In this document: in pieces, positions 11,786-24,100 of the stretch
How positions within the stretch are numbered: position 1 is the stretch's first letter
How the letters are laid out: each line of letters begins with the position of its first letter
Assembly (NCBI GenBank): GCA_023101885.1
Contig: JALPQD010000125.1
Coordinates: 62,001 to 126,000, forward strand
Reading direction: 5' to 3'
Source: Typhlomys cinereus
Lineage: Eukaryota; Chordata; Mammalia; Rodentia; Platacanthomyidae
DNA length: 64,000 bases
Notes under the pieces: generated by a model
Told to the model about the DNA's origin: nothing
What the model saw: the letters and a program-made list of their open reading frames with translations, nothing else
The model's database searches: none
Translations under genes and position numbers: made by a program

Positions 11786-11902
11786 GCCAGGTGAGGAAGT
11801 GAAGACCTGCACTCCCAGCATTCAGAGGGGCAGGTATAGAACAAGGTGAGTTCAAGGCCAGCCTGGGCTTATATAACGCAGCTGTCTCTCAAAAATGAAG
11901 GA
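11786..11902 (+). repeat. B1 SINE, partial
   Basis: Retains 'gcactcccagcattcagagg', 'gagttcaaggccagcctggg' and a short 'gtctctcaaaaatg' end, all typical of B1. Confidence 0.85.
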
Positions 11903-11943
11903 AGGCAAATCAGCTCTTCCCAGTGGATCAAAGGTATCTTTAA

Positions 11944-12154
11944 GGGCTGGAGAGATGGCTTGGGGGTTTTAAACTTCTGCCTTGTAAGTAGAAGGACCTG
12001 AGTTCAGATCCCAGGTCCAACATAAAAACCCCAGGAAGAAATGGCAGTAACCTGCGCTTCCCATTCTGGAAGTCAGAGCTTGAGAAACCATAGAGCAAAA
12101 TCAGGATGATTCCCAAAGTCACCCTTGGGGTTTCCCAAGCACACACTGCACACA

Positions 12155-12197
<43 letters not shown>

Positions 12198-12221
12198 CAC
12201 ATATACACAAAAATAAATAAA
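11944..12221 (+). repeat. Dip-type SINE with CA/CG tail
   Basis: It starts 'gggctggagagatggctt', an A-box head, and has 'ggacctgagttcagatcccag' as the B-box region. The body shares 'gatgattcccaaagtcaccc' with the copy at 4063. It ends in a (CG)n-(CA)n run and 'aaaataaataaa'. Confidence 0.85.
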
Positions 12222-14249
12222 GATGTCCTCATAACACTATCATAGTTGTGTTTAGGTCACTGTAGTAGGCTGTCAATATTCTTTCAAGTACATTTAGGAG
12301 TCAGTCAATGGGGGATTCTGGGTGACCCTGAGGGGAGAGGATGTGAACCAAGTGTCCATGCAGCCCTTTGGGCCTAGGGAAGGGCTCAGCCAATAGCTGA
12401 GCGAAGGAGCCTTCAGGTATGTCTTGTAACCAGATTGACAAAGAAGCCATAAAAGACTGTGAATGGATTTGGTACAACTCTGGAGAAAGGATGGAGAAGA
12501 CAGGGAAGTTTATTTGTTACAGGACTTCTCAGAGCTTTTAATAGGCTAGTGAGTCATATGAGAGAGCAGTTTGAAGTTTTCCCTACTTCTTTCCCTGTGG
12601 GGGAGGAGTGGAGGACAGGAAGGGGAGGGGAAACAGGCACTGGAGATTTTGATGCGCTACACAAATCCTAGGAGAATGTGCTGTGAAAAGGCATTGAGTG
12701 TCTCCCCAAGCCTTCAGTCAGCTCTGGGGTAGCCACAGACATCCTGCGCCCTGTTCTTTGTGCCCTTGGGTCTCCCCAAGGTCCTGTCTATGCTGTCTCT
12801 TCCGACTGACCTTGCTCCTGAATTCTCCTCTGCCTTCTCCTATTTTCCACCTTCCCCTCTTGAGCCTTCTTGCTTTGACGCTGACATTCCTATGTCGTCC
12901 CAACTACAGCTGCATCTTGCCCTGGCCTTATTCTCCTAGATTATACCCCCACTGAGTTCTTAGCCACCCTACTTTTCCGTGGCATGGGACCTGGGGCCAG
13001 GGTTCCTGGGCAAGGCCCTACTACTACCCCAAACTCTCAGCAGGATTTGATCCTGACTATGCAGGGGTGATCCTACCTCCCGCTACTTCATGTCCACAAG
13101 GCGCCTGCTTCCATGAGAGTGCGCAGGGATGTCGGGAGGAGCTTACAGACCACAACAGGTTTTCAGGAAGAGGGGCAGGCCGAGCATGGCTGCCGTCCCT
13201 TGCATATTTCCTTCCACACAATGTGTGGGACCTTCTCCAATTCCAGGACTGTCGAGTCCTGACAGCTGGTTTTCAAGCCCACAATTTAGGGGACGATGTT
13301 GACCTTTCACACAAGGTCCTGGGTACATCTCAGCCTTCTCTTTCTGACCATTCTTTCTCCCCAGCCTCACTGGGGACTTTTCTTTCCAACACAGGCTGCT
13401 GTTCCACAGTATCAGTCGTTTATATATAAGTGCAATTTCAAATCCGTTCCTATTTCCCCGGGGACATTTATTTTAAATATTAGTGAATCACAGAATGGAA
13501 TGAGTAGCCTTGGGAAGTGGGTTAGAGAGATCTATTTCCTGCCTGCTAAAAACAAATCACAGGATTGCCTTTCGGAATGCTAGTCTTGCCTCTAATGGGA
13601 AGCCGGACGGCAAACGCGAGAGGTTCTAAGAACCCTGTGTGCCGTAAGGCTTCAGGTGCTGAAAGTGCACAGCAGATCTCACACTGCAGACATTTGCACC
13701 CGGAACTACCCGTGTGGCTCCTACTAGACAAACTATCATTTCTGTTTCTTATTCTGTAAAAGGGCATTTTCTGTGGACTCTGCCACCAAGGAACCAAGAA
13801 ACCAACCCAGAGCCCAGGGCTGGCACCCAGCTCCTACTCAAAGTAGGAGAAATAGCCCATGGGGGTGGCAAAGGTGCCCTGGACTCGCTGCCCAAGGGGA
13901 CAGAGAGCTAGGAGCCGTGAGGCGAAGAAGCGGCACGTCGGCCAACCAGCTGGTTACAACAGGGCTGCCTGGTCAGCTTCCCACGAGCCCCGGGAAGACT
14001 TTTGTTCACTAAGTTATAAACCTCTTTGGACACCTAGAACCCCATCATCTGCCAGAACCGCTACCAAACAAACAAACAAACAACCTCAACTTCATAAGGG
14101 TTCAGGTGCTCCATGAAAAAGGAAGGTCTCTCCTGATAGGCAGGGAATACCAGGTAAGAGGAAGGCAAAGAAGGTGCCATAGACTTTGTGCCATCCACCT
14201 CCAAACCCAGCTCCACCTATGCAGCTCTCAGTGTGGGTCAGGGAACTCC
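12222..14249. other. Unannotated single-copy DNA, moderately GC-rich
   Basis: No exon could be supported, although several overlapping frames of 75-120 codons occur. Pyrimidine-rich DNA lies at 12770-12960. A loose CpG cluster of 16 sites falls in 13561-14000, below CpG-island strength by my count. Confidence 0.5.
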
Positions 14250-14610
14250 CATCTCTCGGCCACCTTTAACTGTCAGAGTCTCACATGCAGATGCTCTACA
14301 TTGCTTCTTCACAGAGGCCTTTCTGGACTTCTCCACATAAAAATGTATCCTTCAGAAGCATGTACACACACACACACAGACACACACACCTCCCATCTTC
14401 CCCTATCTGATTTCTCTGGAGTATTGCCTTCTTGTGACTTTAACTGCCCTTAGTGTTTACTTTATATTACTGTTTCCTCTATCCACTTATTCCCAAGAAC
14501 ATAAATCCATAAAAGCAGGGGCTTTTTTACAAGATTTGCTCCTTGATATTTCACCAATGTCTAGGACATAGTATATATTCAATTAAAATATATTGACCAC
14601 CATATATCGC
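14250..14610 (+). repeat. L2 LINE 3' end
   Basis: The order of landmarks matches an L2 3' end: 'gaggcctttctggacttctc', then 'aaaagcaggggcttttttac', then 'tctaggacatagtatatatt' and 'caattaaaatatattga', the remnant of the 'caataaatatttgttga' terminus. A CA/GA microsatellite at 14365-14390 interrupts it. Confidence 0.7.
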
Positions 14611-16479
14611 ACATCTGAAGTTTTTCCCTTGGGTGCACATTATGTTGAATCACGATCCTTCTTTCCTTCTTAAATTTGTTCTTTGACATAGGTACATACA
14701 GTGTACCTTCCACTGTCCCCTTCCAGTCTATTTGCTCTTAAATTAAAGTACATTCTTGCACTTTCAATATGATCTTAAAAGCTTTTTGAAAGAATGCTAT
14801 TTGCTCTCTGAAGAGAACAAGCAAGACTCAAAACAAGGGCTCTCTAAGGCCACCAAGCTGAAGAAACACACTTTTGAGTCAGAAGCTGAGCATCGGAGTT
14901 TACCCACCAGTGACATTTGTGCTTACCAAAAACATGTTAGGAAGATATTATATATTTTCAATAATAGGTCATTTTCATTACATTTTCAAGATCATCAAGA
15001 ACAAGAGTGACTTCTAGAGCAAAGTCAAGGATACAGACTTCTGGGCATACTTGAAGAACCCACAGCTCTTTAAAACATCTATTCTGAGGGGGAAACAGAT
15101 TTTAAAGTACATGAACTATTCCTCCTTAACTTTTACCATTGGCCAAATAATTAAAAGCTTATGCCATTAAGAGAGACAGACACAGAGAGTTGGAACTAGA
15201 AGGATATACCCAGCTTCTCTCCAGCCCTGGAATGTGATTCTGAGCCCAGCTATGTGGCCAGAGCGAGCCTTGTGTCTGGGTCTGTAGAGAAGCTAGCTGT
15301 GGCCTCTGAGGGTCACAAGAGAACATCAGCCTGGAGGGCCTAGCACTGAGCAGCGCTTTGTCATTATCAGTAATCCCTTCAGTCGAGAGCCTGGTGTCCA
15401 CTGAACTGAATCTGTGTCAAATTTAAAACCAATGTTGCACACAATTCCGTTGTGCTAGAAGACATCATATGCATCGCCATTTCTCCACTTAATTGCATTC
15501 TTGCTATCACTTTTAATGAATGTTTTTATAACAGGAAAATAGTAAAGAGCCTTACTACATGAGCAATAGCAAAGCAGAGACTATCTATCTCAATAAATGA
15601 ATGTCCAAGGAAGACACCCACATGCCTTTTTCCTACACCAACTCGCATGATTTTCCATGATGAAAGGTTAGCCCAAGTCTCTGTGGATGGAAGAATTCTG
15701 TATCTTGATCATACAGATGGCTCATGCATAAATGATATGCACACACACAAATAAGTGTGAGCCAAAAAAATGGGATCTGAATACATTCCATTGACTTGTG
15801 CCATGTCACTTCTCTGGCTTGACATTGTACTATAGTCATGTGAAATGCTGCTGTGGAGACAAGTTGGCTAATTCACAGGACTTGTTTGTGCTACTTTGCA
15901 ACTTCCTGTGAACTAAAATTACTTTATATAGGACACTTGAGAAGAACTCAAAATTTTTCCATTTTTGCAACCTCTAAAAGATTTTATTTCAAACGTGAAT
16001 GTTTTTATGTTTCTTCAGCTATTGAAAAACGATCATAAGATAAAAATTCTCATCTCTTCCTGGAGATTATTACTACTAAATTACAAAGCCATGTTTTTGC
16101 AAGTCACTGTCTAAAAGTCTGAAGCATCTTATGCTTGTGGCTGATTTATAATATCATGCATTTTTTAAAAATCATACATTTTAAAAATGTATGAAATATA
16201 CATTATAGGCTTCAAAATTTAAAATATTGATCGGCAGCTGTCAAACCTTTAAAGTTACAATAAAATCAAATATTTGCCTACAGAAACTATAAAGAGAACA
16301 AATGAAAAAGTTCTGGTATATTTTTAAGAAAAATATACGTACTCCCCATAATATAGTTACGCACTTATGAGAAACCTATCTTCCACGCATTCTCATAAAA
16401 AGGTAAAAGCTCAATCTGCTTTTAGAAGAAATCTTTTCGGTTAAAAAGCTGAGCTCAGAAAGGACTAATTTGTATTTGA
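14611..16479. other. Unannotated AT-rich single-copy DNA
   Basis: No gene or repeat is recognised. A perfect AT-rich palindrome with 11-bp arms sits at 16172-16194. Confidence 0.55.
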
Positions 16480-16494
16480 CCGCTAGGTGGCACT
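16480..16494 (+). promoter_or_regulatory. CTCF core motif, perfect consensus match
   Basis: The 15-mer CCGCTAGGTGGCACT matches CCRSYAGRKGGCRSY at every position, in plus orientation. It lies about 190 bp upstream of the CpG island. CTCF sites often flank promoters and anchor chromatin loops, with orientation mattering. Occupancy cannot be judged from sequence alone. Confidence 0.6.
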
Positions 16495-16680
16495 GTTGGT
16501 GGCGTCGTAGGAACTAAAGAGGGGGAGGGGAATTGAAAGCAATCTCTTGGGGAATTTTTTTTTTTTTTTTTTTTGAGTGTTTGCTTTAGGGAGGAAAAAA
16601 AAGCGCAAAACATGAAATTCTCACATTACTGCCATTCTCCTTCTCTCGACTCAGGGGGATGACATAGAAAAGAAAGCTTT

Positions 16681-17165
16681 TGGCGGTCCTGTGCGCCCCA
16701 GTCCCAGACCACCTTAGGAAATGGGGATAGTGGTTGCTGTGGGCGCTGACAGCAACATGCACCGGCTGCGGGTCCGTTCTAATAATTTGTTCCCTGCAGC
16801 CTGGTGCTGAAGGATGCACAGGCAATATCCAGGGCAGAGCTCGTATGGGGCAGCCAGAAGCCCAATGTTTGGATCATTGCGATCACCGCCTAGAAGGCCG
16901 GGAACAAATCCAGCCCAGGGGACCGTGGGTGAAGCATTCTCGGCTTGGCTATGGGAAGCGCGAACAGTGACTCGGAGCATTTCCCTGCTTTGCTCAGCAC
17001 AGAGGCAAAGCTCGCGAGTTGGGCGTCTGCAAAGTGGGCGCGATCATCCACCGGGCAAAGCTGCCCGGATGCCCGGCAGAGCCGTCTGGCCTGTGCTCTG
17101 CGGAGCCCGGAAGCCGCCGCGTGCAGGTGCTATTTCAAGCCAGCGTCTCTAGTTGGAGCTCGTCT
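16681..17165. promoter_or_regulatory. CpG island, candidate orphan promoter
   Basis: My count gives 31 CpG dinucleotides in 485 bp, 24 of them in the last 305 bp, with G+C near 57%. That puts observed/expected CpG at about 0.8, while the rest of the window is strongly CpG-depleted. No SINE or LTR accounts for it. Frames of 112 codons (16814-17152) and 110 codons (17019-17351) cross it but match no family I know. No convincing TATA box is seen, and 'gtgcag|gtgcta' near 17126 is a possible weak splice donor. It may be the first exon or promoter of a noncoding RNA, an alternative promoter of a distant gene, or a CpG-rich enhancer. Confidence 0.65.
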
Positions 17166-17494
17166 TTCACTTTCCTGAGGGGAAAGAGTTCAAAAGTGTC
17201 AAGGAAAAGAAGATGGAGGAAAGAGTCTGAATCAGGGGTTAAGATTCTTCCAGAACGCCTGGAGGAGTTTAAAAAAAAAGGAGGAGAGTTGACCTCCATC
17301 GCCCGCAACTCCTCATGTTCAAAAAGATTCCCTTGTTTATTAATAGTATAAATGATTGCATCAAACCATCGTTTCCATCTGTGCTTTACATTTCTTGTCA
17401 CAGCGCTAGTTATTTATTTGCAGAGGCAAATTAACGGGATAACCATGAAAATAATGAGGGGAAAAAGCAATCGATACTGAGTATCAAGCAACAG
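17166..17494. other. CpG-island shore, unannotated
   Basis: Purine-rich DNA with falling CpG density. If the island is a plus-strand promoter, this stretch could be first exon or first intron. Confidence 0.4.
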
Positions 17495-17645
17495 GCCAAA
17501 TAGTATTCTCAGTGCTTCCTGTGTATTAGCCACCTAATGTGCCCAAGGGCAGGTGCTGCCATTATTATTCTCATTGCAGATGAGGAAAACGGATCAGAGT
17601 CAAGTAGGTGGTTTAAGGTCACAGGGTTTGTGGCCAGTTTTATTT
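17495..17645 (-). repeat. MIR SINE
   Basis: On the plus strand, 'ttattattctcattgcagat' followed by 'gaggaaaacggatcagagtc' and 'ttaaggtcacagggtttgtg' reproduces the reversed MIR core. Confidence 0.8.
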
Positions 17646-17699
17646 GCACTGTCTCTAAGCAATAGAATCAGGATCCATACTCAAGAGTTCTGTGTCTGG

Positions 17700-17996
17700 G
17701 GGCTGGAGAGGTGGCTCAGGGGTTAAGCCTCTGCCTTGCAGGCAGAAGGTCCCGAATTCTGATCCTAGACCCCATGTATAGACCCTGGGCGGAAGCGGGG
17801 GCGGCCTGCGCTTCTGGTCCTGATAGGGCGGAACCTGTGAATCCCGGGGCAGAGTAAACAAGGAGGAGGTGGAGGCGTCCATGGTGGTTCCCGAATTCGT
17901 CCGTGGTTCTACATCACATACATACACACATACACATGCACACACACGCATACATGCACAATTGAATAAATAATACATAAAATTTTTTTTAAAAAA
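17700..17996 (+). repeat. Young Dip SINE with 14-bp target-site duplication
   Basis: This is a near-complete copy: A box 'tggctcaggggttaag', a CpG-rich body including 'ggcggaagcgggggcggc', a CA-rich region and 'aaataatacataaaa' plus a poly-A/T end. Perfect 14-bp duplications, AGTTCTGTGTCTGG, lie at 17686-17699 and 17997-18010. The same subfamily appears at 41126, 41531 and 43572. Confidence 0.93.
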
Positions 17997-18010
17997 AGTT
18001 CTGTGTCTGG

Positions 18011-19382
18011 TGACCCAGATTCTTCTTGTCAGATCTGCCAACCCGTGTCCTGTGAAATGTCTTCTAAATTCAGAGGTTAAGCACTGACATCCAAGAAATG
18101 TTTGCATAATGCGATTTGTCCACCTGCTTCATTCTGACAAGGAGTAGCACTGAAAGATAGAAACACAGTCCAGTGAACAACCATGGCTTGGACAATTATC
18201 TCAGCAAAACCCAGAGGTGGTCTCTCTGGAGCCACTTCTCACGTTTGCACATAAATCTCTAGTCAGAATCACCACCTGTAGGAGGCCAAATATCAAGCTT
18301 TTGCTGTTATTCACCTGAAACTAACTTCCAGAAAGCATAAATGATGGTGCTTGGTGTGAAAATGCTATTTCCTAAATTTTTTTTTATTGTCTATGACACA
18401 TACAGTCACTGATTTTGCCAAAATGTGTTCAAGCCAACAATGCAGTTAGCTACAAAAAATAGCTAAAGAAAGAAAAAAGGCTTTGGTATACTGGTTGCTG
18501 CCCCAGTTCTACTGGATAGTCTTCTAGTGACAGTACAGTAATTTGTATTAATGGATGGGAGGAGGCTTGTTTCTTTAGTTGGCATGAAGCCATAATTAGT
18601 AGATAACTGAAAAAAAAGAGAGGAAACTAGCCTCGAGGAAGTGTTTACTACTGAAAATAGTACCAGAGCATTGTCAAAAGATTTGTGATGATTCCTATGT
18701 TGTCGTTTTCAGGCTAGACACAGGTATGACACACATTCTTGTCATGTTTCCAATGTGCCAGTGACTTGCCTAATGTAGTAGAGTTCATACATGGGCATTG
18801 GCTGGCATGATTACAGAGGCCCATCTGTGACACCAATAAAAATAAAGTAGAAAAGATAGCAAGAGAGTGGAAATGCAAGGGAAGAACCATTGCTTGGAAC
18901 TACTGTTGTGATTTGTGATAAGTTGATCTTGGTTGGGACTGAAAGAGACTATTCTCTGAGATGAGATCCGGAAGATCATGAGCATGAGATTCATGGGTGA
19001 TGAGGATAAACAACAGAACCACCCCTTCCATTCAGTTCTAATCAGACTCCTTGCAAGTAGGTTGGTTTGGGATTTGCAAATAGGTCCCTGCAAACCCAGT
19101 TTCTGGAGGCATTTTCCATAACTGTATAGATGGGGGAGTCTCCTGAAAAGAGAGTTTGTAAACTTGTTCCCCAGAAGAGTTGAATTACCCATGAAATCCT
19201 CTAATATGAACCTAATTCTTGATTTAAGAAAGTGGAGAAAAAATAGCAAGTATACTCAATGTCCCCTGGATCCTTGTACTAACAGGGTTCAGGAGTACAC
19301 TCAGCTCCATTTATCTGCTCCCTACAGACAAGCTGCCTCCAGAGTCTTCTGAAATCTCTCAAGTCTCCATTCCTGTTTCCTA
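18011..19382. other. Unannotated single-copy DNA
   Basis: A 154-codon minus-strand frame spans 18785-19249 outside obvious repeats. It is rich in L, S, F and C and has no recognised domain. I do not call it a gene. Confidence 0.45.
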
Positions 19383-19500
19383 TAGACATGCAGGTATTAC
19401 AGACGCTTACACTGCTGTCTCTGACTTTTAGTGGGATCTGAGCTCAGATCATGAGGTTTGCATAGCAAGTACTTTACTACTGAGCCATTCCTTCAGTACC
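19383..19500 (-). repeat. B4/B3-like SINE fragment
   Basis: Reversed order of landmarks: 'gcaggtattacagacgctta', then 'gggatctgagctcagatcat', then 'gcaagtactttactactgag' and 'ccattccttcagtacc', which is the reversed tRNA-like head. Confidence 0.65.
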
Positions 19501-20764
19501 AGAGTATTTTTGAGGCTTTCTTCCTTCCTTAGACCAGCTTGAAGAGAGGCTATCATGTGAAAGACAAAGCCCACAACTCTTGCTTTACCCTGCCAACTAC
19601 TCTTCCCCAGACACGATTAATCTTTAGCAAAAGTCACTACAATCAATATACCATCCTATGAAATCAAGTTACTATAAAGAGTCAACCACCAGGGGCGCTG
19701 TTTTTAGTGCTTCATCTGATCCTTTAGGATATCATAACCTTTGAAGGAAGAAGGGTCTGGGTTGTTCTCAGGGCAGGAGAGAAAGATGTAGACATTCACT
19801 CTCTTTCCCTCACCTCATGTTCAGGAAGGCTGAACATGGCAGTGGTGAGAAAGGATGCATACAACTAGGAGGAACGCAGTACTCGGGAATGGCATAAAGA
19901 CCAGAGGACAGAAAGGAACAAAGCTGGAGACTTCAAGACGCCTGAACTTAAGGATCCCAATCGCTAACCTGTGATCCTCAAACTGAAAAGGCTCCCAAAG
20001 TTCAACAATTTCCCTAATTCACTAGCAGTTATTACTGACTAGACCTCAGTACATTTGGTTGCAAAATCTGATCTGAAAATATAAAGAATATATTCATAAT
20101 AAGCTCTCACTTTTAGACAAATATGCATACATGTCATTAAAGAAATATTAACATGATAGATTATAGTATATTCCCTATTAGAAGTATTGGGGAGTATAAA
20201 ACAGAAAACACTGAATTTTGAGACACAACAAATGCTAAATTCTGAAGCATATCTGATTCCAAGGATCTGGATGAAGAACGAAAACTCTATAATACAAAGG
20301 CCTGAGAACCGAATGCCTGGGACTGTTGAGACCAATAACAAACAGATGGAGAGATCACAGCCCTGGCCAGAGGTTCACACATGTGGCTGAGGCCACAGTC
20401 AGGGAAGTTCTGAAATGGTCAGCCAGCCAGAGGCTGAATGCAGCACCTTGTCCTTGCAGAGGAGAGCCTAAAGAGTCCTAATGCACTCCATCAGAAAAAT
20501 CCATGTCTTGGAGAGCCTGCTGCATCCTGGCCACCTCACTGTACTCCTCATGCCAACCTTTGTGAAGGGAAGTTACAACTCAGAGTAGAAAATCACAGAT
20601 AAACAGCACAGCTGAGATCACCCCAGGTATGTGTGACTCCAAAGTCTATTCTTTGTTCATTAGCCACGCAGTTTTCCCATAGAACACGAGTCAACTGGCT
20701 TTGAGCTTTAGAGAGCAATTCACACACTTGTGGAATGTAGTCTACACACAGCTCATTTCAGTTC
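19501..20764. other. Unannotated single-copy DNA with a CTCF-like site
   Basis: A near CTCF motif, CCACCAGGGGCGCTG at 19686-19700, lacks one G of the usual five-G run. Nothing else is recognised. Confidence 0.5.
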
Positions 20765-20905
20765 CAGAACAGTCATACACCTGTAATCCTAGCACTCTGA
20801 TGATTGAGAAAGGATTATTTCCCCAAGTTTGAGGCTGACCTGGGCTATGCAACTAATTCAAAGCCAGCCAACAATACATAACAAAACCCTGCCTTAAAAA
20901 AGCCA
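20765..20905 (+). repeat. B1 SINE, diverged
   Basis: Shows 'cacctgtaatcctagcactc', 'tgaggctgacctgggctatg' and an 'aaaaccctgccttaaaaaag' end. Confidence 0.85.
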
Positions 20906-21129
20906 CCCCCCAAAAATACCCAACTAGTTTTGGTTTGCTGTTTCCAATTTTCAGAAGGAACTGAAGCTTACAGAAGGAAAATAATTTGCTCAAGATCTTA
21001 CATACTTAATAAGAAGTAAGAATGGGTTTGTCTGTGGATAAATTAATGTCAGTTAGCCCTGCTGTTCTGTGTGCTATACACCCTTCTGAACACAGTTTTC
21101 TGATGTCAACAGACAGACATTTAAATGCT

Positions 21130-21133
<4 letters not shown>

Positions 21134-21179
<46 letters not shown>
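21134..21179. repeat. (AC)23 microsatellite
   Basis: An unbroken AC run followed by 'gtgcacacaagcatgcatgc'. No SINE head is apparent upstream. Confidence 0.95.
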
Positions 21180-21183
<4 letters not shown>

Positions 21184-24100
21184 ACACAAGCATGCATGCA
21201 TGTGCTTTTTTAGAGTCCCATCATTAGTTACATGCCAACGGCTTCTAAGATTCCTCTGCTGGGTAAGGGGATAAAGGTCACAGGGGTGGCCACAGAAACC
21301 TGTTTATTATCAGGAGATAGCACTGCCGGTCACTTTAAACAAGTCAGCGACCTCCGGACATCCAGCACAGGATGAACAGCTTCCACATCAAAAGAAAAAG
21401 AGATACAAGCCAAAGAGGGAAAGCAGGCTTTTCTTTGGCTGCTGATGGTTGGTCAAGTGAATCTAATGGCTTATTAATAAGAAGCAATTAATTGTGTAGC
21501 CAGCCCAGTAGTTCTAAGAAATGAAATCCCAAATCTGATACACAAGGGGCATCAAGGATTGAATAACTGTGGAAAAGCAGTTTCTGGCACTGCTTTGCAT
21601 CAATAAAGATGTAAAGAACAAAGGAATCGCATGCAACCTACCGCACAATCAATAAGAGCTTGAAATACAAAGGCTGAGAAAGCAAAGGAGCATGGAACCT
21701 TGTCAAATGTCAATACCTTCTCTCCGAAGAGCAAGCAGAATGTGGGGGACACAGTAAGAAAGAGCTCAAAAGTCATCCGCCCAACGGCTGACATTCTCTC
21801 TGCCACTGGCCATCCCAAACATCCCAAGAATTATAAGGAACTATATTTCCCCAAATGGGAGAATATTTGCTTATCACAGGTCCTGGACAGCAGGCTCACT
21901 GGGAACAATAAACCCAGGCCCCAAACAATGAAATACAAAGACATTTTGGACTCATCAGACTTATTCTGATGAGTGAGACTGACAGCTGCCCACATTCCAC
22001 ACGAAATCACAAGATGTCAAAAATCTCTGCACTCAAAAAAGTCCAGATCCTTTTTATAATAAAAATGTCTATCATTCTAAAGCCAGATCTCATAAGTTTC
22101 AGTGTCTTGAATGAAAGGGATCTAGGGGTTGTTTGGGGTGTCCCCAGGTCAAGGTGGTAGCTCCCACAGCCTATGCTACTTGGCAGGAAGTAATGTGCAA
22201 ATGGAAAGGATGATCACAGTTTATGCCATCGACTCTAGAAAATTCTCATGATTGGCGAACTCTGAGACACTCACGCCCATGTGGAGAAACCAGAGATGTG
22301 ATAGACAGAGAATAGCATTTGTATCACAATTTAATGAAGTAGGTAAGCTCAAAATGTGTAAGATTTCCATTTTCAGAGAAGGCATACTGATGGTGTTCCT
22401 GCATCTAAAACGTCCTCAGTTCCTACAGGAAAGGCAAAAGGAAGATGCTTTGTAAAATGTTTGGAATATTTTAAAATCTTCAAACCTCTTAGGACACTAA
22501 GCATAATGACGGAACAGATACGGTGATTTCTGTATGAGGTGACCCTGTTGTCTAGAAACATCCTCCAAAGATTAATTGGCACTGTGTCCATTCTCCTGTA
22601 CTTCTGAACCTTTTACATTTGCCCATCTAGTCAAAGAGAGGGCATATGTGAAATCTTTTTCTTTGCAGACATTGTTTCTTCTCTGGCTGTTTTTCCAGGA
22701 AGCACCAAAGAATTCAAGGGATCCAGGAGTCATTTTGTGGGTTTTCAGAACATTCCTGAGAGGTTAAATACATTTGCTGGTCAGTGTAGTATTGCCATAT
22801 TGATGCTGAAGCTGAAGAAATAGAATCAAAGAATCAGGGCAGAGGCCAACATTTGTAAAGGTAATCCCTTCCTTTCGGGCTAAGAGATTATTCTGGTAAG
22901 AACAATCTCCTTTATGAGACCTGAAGCTGCCACGCAAAGGCCATTTGTAATGAGACTTTCTCTTTAGTTACAAGATTATATTCTAAATTAGTAGAAACCC
23001 ATGGGCCTTAAATATAAAACCGGATGGCAATCCAATTTTAATATGGCAATGCACAGGATTGTGCTTAAAATCTGTGCAAGCAGTCAGGTTCTTGCTCTTT
23101 CTTTAAAAACAATCAGTAGGTAACTGTTTGTGCACAGATAGTCGTGCCTTGGGAAGATCAGTCTCTGTCTTTAAGGTAGAGCTACACTCAGCTGACCTCA
23201 GAAAAGGAAGTAGCAGCTACCTTTTAAGTGTAGTTTGGGGCAACAGCATGAAGAGTCAAAGGCTGATTCCACCTTAGCCTACATAAGGATAGATTTCATT
23301 TTTTAGTGATGCCCAAGTAAAAGTAAATCATAAGATGTATCATGGTCTGCTTAGATGGCAAGAAGTCAGCAGTTTCCTTCCCTTTGAATATACATTCTCC
23401 ATTTTCTTTTCCACTGAATAACAGAAGAGAAAGAAGGGCGATTAAAACATGCTTCTGTTTCCCTTGTGCCTTCTCCTTCTGTAGGTCCAGAGCCCTGGGT
23501 AAAGCCTTGCTCATTAAACCGAAAAACTTGGTGTAAGTTCCATCTCTGGAACTACAAAGCCTATTTATCATTAGACAGAGTAAGATATAAAACTGTTCCC
23601 AGAATCTTAGCAAAGTAAAAGGTGTTAATGAATGCATCATGTCTCTTTGTGAAAAGGAATGAAAATCTACTCATTTCTATTTGGCTTTGTGAAAATGGCC
23701 ATGATTCTAAAGGCTGAAAACATTTCTAAGTGTACACACATATATACACACACACATACTGGTTCTTACTCTTTTTGTTTGGTGTTTATAATGAAGTCAC
23801 AAGGAACATCACAATGAATATACACTAATTGTCAAAGACAAGCTAAGGGAATTTTAAAGTATGAAAAGAAATATGGACTGAGAGGCAGCAGATTAATGCA
23901 AGCACATATTTTATTGAATATATGCTATGATGCCTTTTTTGCATTGAGTCCAGGTTATAAATCAAGTAAATAAACAAATAGACTTGGCAATAACTTGTGT
24001 GTATCTGTGGAATATTTAAACTTTTCAAATGAGAATGAATTTTTTTCTCTTTTCATGTTTTACCGTACTTGTTAAATTTATGATGTAACATACTTGCTTT

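Noticed and set aside
17655..18107. 150-codon minus-strand frame
   Set aside because: It lies across the antisense strand of a young Dip SINE with perfect target-site duplications.
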